Part shown: positions 7,099 through 12,537 of the stretch, in pieces
Layout of the letters: the number at the start of each line of letters is the position of its first letter
Position numbering within the stretch: position 1 is the first letter of the stretch
Source of the DNA: an uncultured bacterium
GTDB lineage: Bacteria > Bacillota > Clostridia > Lachnospirales > Lachnospiraceae
NCBI GenBank assembly: GCA_905214365.1
Contig: CAJMMH010000055.1
Location: 1-12,537, forward strand
DNA length: 12,537 nt
Direction: 5' to 3'
Notes under the pieces: model-generated
What the model saw: only the letters and a program-made list of their open reading frames with translations
The model's database searches: none
What the model was told of the DNA's origin: nothing
Translations under genes and position numbers: made by a program

Positions 7099-8583
7099 AT
7101 GAACAACATTCCAGAGGTAAAACTTGGTATTCTGGCAGTCAGCAGAGACTGCTTTCCGATGACTCTTTCCGCGTCCAGAAGAGCAAAGATCGTTGAGACC
7201 TATCAGGCAAAGGGCGGAGAGATTTTTGAGTGCAAGACAACGGTTGAGAATGAGAAGGATATGCAGAAGGCAGTTGCGGAAGTAAAGGAAGCAGGCTGCA
7301 ACGCACTGGTTATTTTCCTTGGAAACTTCGGACCGGAGACCAGTGAGACACTGGCTGCAAGAGAGTTCGGCGGACCGGTTATGTACATCGCTGCAGCGGA
7401 GGACTCCCAGAATTCCCTTCTTGACGGCAGAGGCGACGCGTACTGCGGCGTTCTGAACCTGAGCTACAACCTGAAGCTGCGCAACATCAAGGCATATATT
7501 CCGGAGAATCCATGTCTTGACGCCGAGGGCGCTGCAGAAGCAATTAAGGATTTCATCCCGATCGCAAGAACCATCCTTGGCTTACATAACCTGAAGATCA
7601 TCTCCTTCGGACCGCGTCCGCAGGATTTCTTGGCATGCAACGCGCCGATCAAGCAGCTGTACAACCTTGGTGTAGAGATCGAGGAGAACTCTGAGCTGGA
7701 TCTGTTCGCGGCTTACAACAAACATGCAGGCGACGCCCGTATTCCTGAGGTTGCAGCCGATATGGCAAAGGAGCTTGGCCACGGCAACAACTATCCGGAA
7801 ATCCTGAACAAGCTGGCTCAGTATGAGATCACCCTGCTTGACTGGATGGAGGAGCACAAGGGAAGCAGAGAGTACGTTGTATTCGCGAACAAGTGCTGGC
7901 CGGCATTCCAGACCGAGTTCAAGTTCGTTCCGTGCTATGTCAACAGCCGTCTGGTTGCAAGAGGCATCGCGGTATCCTGCGAGGTTGATATCTACGGCGC
8001 TCTGTCCGAGTACATCGGAACCTGTGTATCCGCAGATGCAGTTACTCTGCTTGATATCAACAACTCTGTTCCGAAGGATATGTACCTGGAGAGCATCAAG
8101 GGCAAGTTTGATTATGACTACAAGCTGACTGATACCTTCATGGGCTTCCACTGCGGAAATACTCCGGTATGCAAGCTGTCTGCCGGCGAGATGAGAAACC
8201 AGAAGATCATGGCAAGAACCCTCCCGAAGGAGTTCACATTCGGTACCCTTGAGGGAGACATCGCTCCTGGAAAGATCACTTTCTACCGTCTGCAGAGTAC
8301 CGCTGACGCGCAGCTTCGCGCATACGTTGCAGAGGGCGAGGTTCTTCCGGTTGCAACCAGAAGCTTCGGCGGCATCGGCGTATTCGCGATTCCGGAAATG
8401 GGACGCTTCTACCGTCACGTTCTGGTAGAGAAGAACTATCCGCATCACGGTGCAGTTGCGTTCGGCCACTACGGAAAGATTATCTTTGAAGTATTCAAGT
8501 ATCTGGGCGTAACGGATATCGGCTTCAACCAGCCGAAGGGAATGATGTATCCGTCCGAGAACCCGTTTGCTGGATGGGAGTAA
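7099..8583 (+). CDS. L-fucose/L-arabinose isomerase family protein (COG2407-like)
   Basis: This 494-residue protein resembles the L-fucose isomerase-like family, whose characterised members interconvert aldoses and ketoses with a divalent metal. Candidate metal or catalytic residues are Glu295 (SCEVDIYG), Asp319 (LLDINNS) and His449/His450 (YPHHGAVAFGH), in the same order as Glu337, Asp361 and His528 of E. coli FucI. His351 (GFHCGN) is also family-like. It is clearly shorter than FucI (about 590 residues), and the substrate cannot be read from sequence; L-fucose and L-arabinose should not be assumed. The ATG at 7099 follows AGGGAGG (7087-7093) at 5 nt. An alternative in-frame ATG at 7054 lies inside the transaldolase gene and has no such site. 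It begins 25 nt after the transaldolase stop and is only 3 nt from the DUF4867 gene. Lysine codons are almost all AAG and C-ending codons dominate, suggesting high expression. Confidence 0.85.
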   Translation: MNNIPEVKLGILAVSRDCFPMTLSASRRAKIVETYQAKGGEIFECKTTVENEKDMQKAVAEVKEAGCNALVIFLGNFGPETSETLAAREFGGPVMYIAAAEDSQNSLLDGRGDAYCGVLNLSYNLKLRNIKAYIPENPCLDAEGAAEAIKDFIPIARTILGLHNLKIISFGPRPQDFLACNAPIKQLYNLGVEIEENSELDLFAAYNKHAGDARIPEVAADMAKELGHGNNYPEILNKLAQYEITLLDWMEEHKGSREYVVFANKCWPAFQTEFKFVPCYVNSRLVARGIAVSCEVDIYGALSEYIGTCVSADAVTLLDINNSVPKDMYLESIKGKFDYDYKLTDTFMGFHCGNTPVCKLSAGEMRNQKIMARTLPKEFTFGTLEGDIAPGKITFYRLQSTADAQLRAYVAEGEVLPVATRSFGGIGVFAIPEMGRFYRHVLVEKNYPHHGAVAFGHYGKIIFEVFKYLGVTDIGFNQPKGMMYPSENPFAGWE

Positions 8584-8586
8584 ATC

Positions 8587-9210
8587 ATGATTACGATAAA
8601 GAAGATTACAGATTCGGCTTACCGCCGTTACGGCAAGGTGGTAAACGGCTATGAGCTGGATGATCTGTTTGAGGCAATGAAGGCGACACCGGTTCCGGAG
8701 GATGTTGTGTACGTCGGAAGCGTACCGGCGGTGGAGCAGACTAAGGCTGCAAAGGCGTTCGGAGACCGCTTTTTCGGCGGCATGCCGATTCAGGTCGGTT
8801 ATTGCAACGGTCATAACTCTCTGATGAATGCGCTGGAGTATCACCGCAACTGTGAGATCAATGTCGCAGTAACGGATCAGATCATTCTGGTCGGCGCGCT
8901 GCAGGACGTAACGGATGATTTTACCTATGATACGTCTCTCGCGGAAGCGTTTTTCGTACCGGCAGGAACTGTGTTCCAGATGTATGAGACAACGCTTCAT
9001 TATGCACCGTGCGGCGCTGACGGAAAGGGCTTCCAGAATGTTGTTATCCTTCCGAAGGGAACCAACGAGGAGTGTACGCCGGATCCTGACGCAGTCGGCG
9101 AGGACAAGCTGAGAACGCATGTCAACAAGTGGCTGATTGCGCATCCGGACGCAAAGATTCCGGGCGCATGGAACGGTCTGATCGGAGAAAACATTTCCGT
9201 TGCGGAATAA
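8587..9210 (+). CDS. DUF4867-like protein, cupin fold resembling ureidoglycolate lyase (AllA)
   Basis: This 207-residue protein looks like the DUF4867 family, assigned from memory of family sequence. The fold appears to be a cupin. A motif-1-like segment is LEYHRNCEINV (83-93), with Glu84, His86 and Glu90 spaced as in HxH(x)3E but with Glu in the first position. A motif-2-like segment is FFVPAGTVFQ (122-130 region), followed by LHYAPC with His138. The N-terminal AYRRYGKVV also recalls AllA-type proteins. His76 in GYCNGHNS may be a further ligand. No signal peptide is present. The start overlaps the upstream gene's end closely: GGGAG (8576-8580) lies in the last codons of the isomerase gene, so translation is probably coupled. 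Such tight coupling argues for a joint role with the isomerase, for example a second isomerisation, epimerisation or ring-opening step; the reaction is unknown. Confidence 0.72.
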   Translation: MITIKKITDSAYRRYGKVVNGYELDDLFEAMKATPVPEDVVYVGSVPAVEQTKAAKAFGDRFFGGMPIQVGYCNGHNSLMNALEYHRNCEINVAVTDQIILVGALQDVTDDFTYDTSLAEAFFVPAGTVFQMYETTLHYAPCGADGKGFQNVVILPKGTNEECTPDPDAVGEDKLRTHVNKWLIAHPDAKIPGAWNGLIGENISVAE

Positions 9211-9215
9211 TCTGA

Positions 9216-9244
9216 TTGCATCTGACAGAAGAATGTGGTAAACT
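9216..9244 (+). promoter_or_regulatory. Candidate extended -10 promoter for gltX
   Basis: A -35 box TTGCAT (9216-9221) and a -10 box TAAACT (9239-9244) have a 17-nt spacer, and TGG directly precedes the -10 box as an extended -10 element. It begins 6 nt after the DUF4867 stop. The predicted start near 9251 falls inside the 5' arm of the first leader hairpin. Confidence 0.45.
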
Positions 9245-9245
9245 G

Positions 9246-9399
9246 AAGCGTGTCTGAAATGGGACTGCCCGGAACTTTCCAGGAACCCGGATCAGGCACG
9301 CTTTGATTATGAGCAAGAAGCGAAGCGGATTGCAAATATCCGCTTGACTGAAATGACGGCAGAAATTCGTTTGTCCGGTTGGGCAGCGGGGAGGCTGCC
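9246..9399 (+). promoter_or_regulatory. Hairpin-rich 5' leader of gltX
   Basis: The 254-nt gap before gltX holds three stem-loops. Stem 1: AAGCGTGTCTGA (9246-9257) with TCAGGCACGCTT (9292-9303), 12 pairs including one G-U, enclosing a 34-nt GC-rich loop that can fold again. Stem 2: AAGCGGAT (9323-9330) with ATCCGCTT (9338-9345), 8 perfect pairs and a 7-nt loop. Stem 3: GGCAGC (9382-9387) with GCTGCC (9394-9399) and a GGGGAG loop. None is followed by a clear T-run. The conserved T-box sequence that pairs with uncharged tRNA (of the type AGGGTGGNACCGCG) was not found. The leader may be a regulatory RNA, an mRNA-stability element, or stem 1 may weakly end the upstream operon. Confidence 0.45.
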
Positions 9400-9464
9400 G
9401 GGAGAATGAATCGGCGGCGCGGGCGGAAAGAAGCCAGAAGTTTTGCTGCCATCTGGAGGAAATT

Positions 9465-10922
9465 ATGAGTAAGGTTCGTACAAGATTTGCACCCAGCCCG
9501 ACAGGACGGATGCATGTAGGAAATCTGAGAACAGCGCTGTACGCGTATCTGATCGCAAAGCATGAGGGCGGAGATTTTCTGCTCCGGATTGAGGATACCG
9601 ACCAGGAGCGTCAGGTAGACGGCGCGGTTGATATTATTTACCGCACCCTGAAGGAGACCGGGCTGGTTCACGATGAGGGACCGGACAAGGACGGCGGCTG
9701 CGGCCCGTATGTACAGAGCGAGCGTCAGGCACAGGGCATCTACCTGAAGTACGCAAAGCAGCTGATTGAAAAAGGTGAGGCGTACTATTGCTTCTGCGAC
9801 AAAGAGCGTCTGGAAAGCCTCCATACAACCATTGGCGACAAGGAAATCAGTGTTTACGATAAGCACTGCCTTGGACTTTCCAAGGAAGAGGTAGAGGCAA
9901 ACCTGGCTGCAGGCAAGCCGTACGTGATCCGTCAGAACAATCCGAATACCGGAACAACGACATTCCACGATGAGATTTATGGAGACATCACTGTTGACAA
10001 TGCAGAGCTCGACGACATGATCCTGATCAAGTCCGACGGGTTCCCGACCTACAACTTTGCCAATGTAATCGACGATCATCTGATGGGCATTACCCATGTT
10101 GTACGCGGCAACGAGTATCTGTCTTCTTCACCGAAGTACAACCGTCTGTATGAAGCGTTCGGCTGGGAGATTCCGGTTTATGTACACTGCCCGCTGATTA
10201 CCGATGAGAGCCACAAGAAGCTGTCCAAGCGCTGCGGCCATTCCTCCTTTGAGGATCTGGTTGATCAGGGCTTCCTGACTGAGGCAATTGTCAACTTTGT
10301 TGCGCTGCTTGGATGGAGTCCGGAGGACAATCAGGAGAAGATGACGCTTGACGAGATGATCCAGAAGTTTGATTATCACCGTATGAGCAAGTCTCCGGCT
10401 GTTTTCGACTATGGAAAGCTGAAGTGGCTGAATGGCGAATATATTAAGGAAATGGATAATGACGCGTATCTGGAGAAGGCGCTGCCGTATATTAAAAAGT
10501 ACGTGACCAGAGCCTGCAGCTATGAGAAGATCGCGGCTTTGGTAAAGACCAGAATCGAAATCTTCCCGGATATCGAGGAGCTGGTTGATTTCTTCCAGGA
10601 GGTTCCGGCTTACGACATTTCCATGTATGCGCACAAGAAGATGAAGACAACTCCGGAGAGCGCGCTTGCGCTTCTGAAGAAAGTTCTTCCGGTTCTTGAA
10701 AGTCAGGAGGATTATTGCAATGACGCTCTGTTTGAGACGCTCAGCGCGTTTGCAAAGGAGAAGGGATACAAGACCGGTTTTGTAATGTGGCCGATCCGTA
10801 CCGCGGTTTCCGGCAAGCAGTCTACGCCGGGCGGCGCAACCGAGATCATGGAGATCCTCGGCAAGGATGAGTCCGTTGCCCGCATCAAGGCAGGAATCGA
10901 AAAGCTGACTGCGGAGCTGTAA
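9465..10922 (+). CDS. gltX: Glutamyl-tRNA synthetase
   Basis: This 485-residue class I aminoacyl-tRNA synthetase charges tRNA-Glu with glutamate using ATP in the cytoplasm; in organisms lacking glutaminyl-tRNA synthetase it can also charge tRNA-Gln for later amidation. The N-terminus FAPSPTGRMHVGNLRTAL contains the HIGH-type signature as HVGN (17-20), followed by RIEDTDQER. The KMSKS-type loop is KKLSKR (251-256). The C-terminal third is the helical anticodon-binding region, including a conserved-looking GGATEIMEILG near the end. Length is normal for the family. The start is supported by GGAGG (9455-9459) 5 nt before the ATG. It is separated from the upstream sugar operon by a structured leader with its own candidate promoter, so it is probably independently controlled, though readthrough cannot be excluded. 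Confidence 0.97.
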   Translation: MSKVRTRFAPSPTGRMHVGNLRTALYAYLIAKHEGGDFLLRIEDTDQERQVDGAVDIIYRTLKETGLVHDEGPDKDGGCGPYVQSERQAQGIYLKYAKQLIEKGEAYYCFCDKERLESLHTTIGDKEISVYDKHCLGLSKEEVEANLAAGKPYVIRQNNPNTGTTTFHDEIYGDITVDNAELDDMILIKSDGFPTYNFANVIDDHLMGITHVVRGNEYLSSSPKYNRLYEAFGWEIPVYVHCPLITDESHKKLSKRCGHSSFEDLVDQGFLTEAIVNFVALLGWSPEDNQEKMTLDEMIQKFDYHRMSKSPAVFDYGKLKWLNGEYIKEMDNDAYLEKALPYIKKYVTRACSYEKIAALVKTRIEIFPDIEELVDFFQEVPAYDISMYAHKKMKTTPESALALLKKVLPVLESQEDYCNDALFETLSAFAKEKGYKTGFVMWPIRTAVSGKQSTPGGATEIMEILGKDESVARIKAGIEKLTAEL

Positions 10923-10937
10923 TCCGGCGTTTTTGGC

Positions 10938-11011
10938 GGCTGCAGCCTGTGCATAGCTGATAAAAGGCTTATTAGCAGGCTGTTTCAGAGCGGATAACAT
11001 ATGGCTGTTAT
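10938..11011 (+). other. Small inverted repeats between gltX and the DUF1292 gene
   Basis: The gap holds a perfect palindrome GGCTGCAGCC (10938-10947). It also holds a stem GCTGATAA (10956-10963) with TTATTAGC (10969-10976), 8 pairs including one G-U, extendable by AGCCT (10944-10948) with AGGCT (10977-10981). A third repeat is ATAACA (10994-10999) with TGTTAT (11006-11011). The first two compete for the same bases. There is no T-tract, so gltX lacks an obvious terminator and cotranscription with the next gene is likely. No convincing promoter was found here. Confidence 0.35.
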
Positions 11012-11046
11012 GCAGAAAATGATAAAAACGAAAGGAAGCTGAGACG

Positions 11047-11373
11047 ATGAACGAGAAGTATGAACAGGATGACAGAGATACTGTAACACTGACGCTGGAG
11101 GATGATTCCGAGGTAGAGTGCGCAGTTGTTACCATTTTTGAAGCTGCCGGAAGAGAGTATATCGCTCTGCTTCCGTTAGAGGGAATCGAGTCTGAGGAAG
11201 GTGAGGTTTATCTGTACCGTTTCAAGGAAAACGGAGACGGAGAGCCAGATCTGCAGAACATCGAGTCCGACGACGAGTACGAGGCGGCTTCCGATGCGTT
11301 TGACGAGTGGCTGGACGCGCAGGAGTACGATGAGCTGGTAGACGCGGACGATCTGGATGACCTTGACGAGTAA
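11047..11373 (+). CDS. DUF1292 domain-containing protein
   Basis: This is a small, very acidic 108-residue protein of the DUF1292 (YrzB-like) family, common in Firmicutes and of unknown function. The domain core spans about residues 10-95, with typical features: DTVTLTLEDDSEVEC near the start, then YIALLPLEG, and a stretch like VYLYRFKE. The C-terminus is almost entirely Asp, Glu and Leu (DELVDADDLDDLDE). No membrane segment or signal peptide is present. AAAGGAAG (11031-11038) lies 8 nt upstream of the ATG. It follows gltX by 124 nt in the same direction and is closed by the terminator at 11475-11526. Confidence 0.9.
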   Translation: MNEKYEQDDRDTVTLTLEDDSEVECAVVTIFEAAGREYIALLPLEGIESEEGEVYLYRFKENGDGEPDLQNIESDDEYEAASDAFDEWLDAQEYDELVDADDLDDLDE

Positions 11374-11474
11374 TCCGGTCAGGTTCGCCGGGCAGCAGGC
11401 AGGGCTATGAAACCAATCGTTTGCTGCCGCAGGAAACAGCAGGCTGACAAAGAAGTATTTTGAACCAAAAGAAG

Positions 11475-11526
11475 GGCAGAAACAAACGGATGCAGGAAAT
11501 CTGTAAGGTTTGTTTCTGCCTTTTTT
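11475..11526. terminator. Strong intrinsic terminator after the DUF1292 gene
   Basis: GGCAGAAACAAAC (11475-11487) pairs perfectly with GTTTGTTTCTGCC (11508-11520), 13 pairs with a 20-nt loop, followed by six T residues (11521-11526). On the minus strand the stem is followed by CTTCTTTTGG, so it may also help end the convergent helicase gene. A weaker hairpin, GGCAGCA (11391-11397) with TGCTGCC (11422-11428), precedes it. No gene is seen in 11374-11598. Confidence 0.92.
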
Positions 11527-11598
11527 GTAAACGAATGCTGTAATGAAAACAATATCGCGCGATATCAGGCGTTGGGATGCCGGGCCTGCGCGCAGCCA

Positions 11599-12537
11599 TT
11601 AGCTGGAAGATCCATCGTCATTGACAATGGGAAGATTGAGTTCTGCCAGAAAGCGGCTCGGCGCTTTCTGATGATTCATGCGTTCACGCAGGCAGGAAAG
11701 ATACAGCTTTTCCTTGGCACGGGTCATACCGACATACAAGAGACGCCGTTCTTCCTCAATATCAGTATCGAGAGAAGCGCGCGCGTGAGGGATTGTATCC
11801 TCATTCAGATCCGGCAGGAAGACAACTGCGTATTCAAGTCCCTTTGCAGCGTGCAGCGTACACAGGGTTACGGCATCAGAAGGTTCGGAACCGGAACGGG
11901 ATGCGTTTTGTTCCTTCAGCGATTGATTATACGCATTGATATGCGTTTCCCATTCCGCAAGCGAGCGGCAGCTTCGGCAGCTTTCATGAATGGCATCAAG
12001 CACATCGGTCAGCTCCTGCAGGTTCATGCGCCGCTCTTTCGCGTAGTCTGCCAGATATTCTTCATAGTGCATGGCTTTCCGGATGTAGTGAATGGCCGGA
12101 TATGGGTTCATGCGTCCAAGCATCATCAGATCGTATTCAAGGCGGTCAAGCCGGTCCTGCATCCAGTCTTTGTCCTTGTAATAGGGACGGAGACTGTCGA
12201 TGGTGATGTCCTGAAGCGGCGGAAACGCGTCCCGGCTGACATACCGGTTCGGACGGTTGATCATTCGCATCCAGAGCCCGCGGTTCCGGTTTCCCGAGGC
12301 GATCCGCAGGTAGGAAAGCAGATCCTGAGCAACCCAGTGATCATAGATGCTTGGGAGCGAATCGCGCAGCGTAAACGGGATATTTGCCTTCATCAGCGCG
12401 TCCGTGACAAAGCGTTCGCCGAGATTGGTGCGGAAGAGAATAGCAATATCCTGATAGGCAAGCCCTTCCCGATGCAGCCGCAGGATGTTGGAGGTCAGAA
12501 ACCGGTTCTGCTCGCCGACATCCTGGCAGGAAACAAC
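11599..12537 (-). CDS. UvrD/PcrA-type superfamily 1 ATP-dependent helicase, C-terminal part (5'-partial)
   Basis: The frame is open from the right edge (GTT at 12537-12535) to the TAA at 11601-11599, giving 312 visible residues; the ATG at 12393 is internal, because 48 upstream codons in the same frame are also helicase-like. Superfamily 1 helicases use ATP to unwind DNA in repair or recombination. Visible motifs, numbered from the edge, are IV (YQDIAILFRTN, 28-38), V (TLHAAKGLEYAVVFLPDL, from 227) and VI (EEERRLLYVGMTRA, 261-274, with the ATP-contacting arginine). The Walker motifs lie outside the window. After motif VI only about 38 residues remain, so the long C-terminal extension of PcrA is absent; this fits the shorter UvrD-like proteins of Clostridia. 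Which repair role it has cannot be told from this part. Confidence 0.93.
   Translation of the reverse strand, partial: VVSCQDVGEQNRFLTSNILRLHREGLAYQDIAILFRTNLGERFVTDALMKANIPFTLRDSLPSIYDHWVAQDLLSYLRIASGNRNRGLWMRMINRPNRYVSRDAFPPLQDITIDSLRPYYKDKDWMQDRLDRLEYDLMMLGRMNPYPAIHYIRKAMHYEEYLADYAKERRMNLQELTDVLDAIHESCRSCRSLAEWETHINAYNQSLKEQNASRSGSEPSDAVTLCTLHAAKGLEYAVVFLPDLNEDTIPHARASLDTDIEEERRLLYVGMTRAKEKLYLSCLRERMNHQKAPSRFLAELNLPIVNDDGSSS

Noticed and set aside
7582..9144. Long minus-strand reading frame (520 codons) opposite the isomerase and DUF4867 genes
   Set aside because: It is antisense to two strongly supported genes with good ribosome sites, and its translation resembles no family.
9246..9303. 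Hairpin after the DUF4867 gene as an intrinsic terminator
   Set aside because: The stem is good but the sequence after it (TGATTATGAG) is not a T-tract, and the loop is 34 nt.
9211..9464. T-box riboswitch upstream of gltX
   Set aside because: No antiterminator core of the AGGGTGGNACC type and no terminator with a T-run were found.
11406..11462. Short plus-strand frame of 18 codons after the DUF1292 gene
   Set aside because: It has no proper ribosome binding site, overlaps hairpin sequence and shows no protein-like features.

Overview
The window looks like chromosome of an anaerobic gut-type Firmicute, most likely a Lachnospiraceae member. The clues are the moderate, near-balanced base composition, strong GGAGG-type ribosome binding sites, a DUF1292 protein, a DUF4867-like protein paired with an L-fucose-isomerase-like protein, a TalC-type transaldolase and plant pectin genes. 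The taxonomic call is an inference from gene content, not from a marker-gene match. No rRNA, tRNA, CRISPR array, insertion sequence or phage gene was seen.

Layout. (1) 1-5032, plus strand: two rhamnogalacturonan lyases. A PcRGLX/YetA-like (PL26-type) exo-lyase, cut by the left edge, is followed by a PL11 (YesW/YesX-like) lyase with an extra N-terminal fibronectin-III-like domain. They are separated by a 105-bp gap holding two overlapping, mutually exclusive hairpins. A bidirectional terminator (5101-5145) closes this block. (2) 5224-6042, minus strand: a polysaccharide-deacetylase (CE4/NodB-fold) protein without a signal peptide, with its own near-consensus promoter. (3) 6251-9210, plus strand: a promoter and a compact three-gene operon encoding a small transaldolase, an L-fucose/L-arabinose-isomerase-family protein and a DUF4867-like, AllA-type cupin. 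(4) 9216-11373, plus strand: gltX (glutamyl-tRNA synthetase) behind a hairpin-rich leader with its own candidate promoter, then a small acidic DUF1292 protein and a strong terminator (11475-11526). (5) 11599-12537, minus strand: the C-terminal part of a UvrD/PcrA-type helicase that runs off the right edge.

How the genes may work together. The left block is for breakdown of the pectin backbone rhamnogalacturonan I, apparently partly inside the cell because the PL11 enzyme has no export signal. The neighbouring deacetylase could remove acetyl groups from imported pectin oligosaccharides (inference). The transaldolase/isomerase/DUF4867 operon looks like a sugar-interconversion module: an aldose-ketose isomerase feeding a dihydroxyacetone-transfer enzyme, plus a cupin of unknown chemistry. 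Its substrate is not known and it is the most interesting unexplained unit here. The right part is housekeeping.
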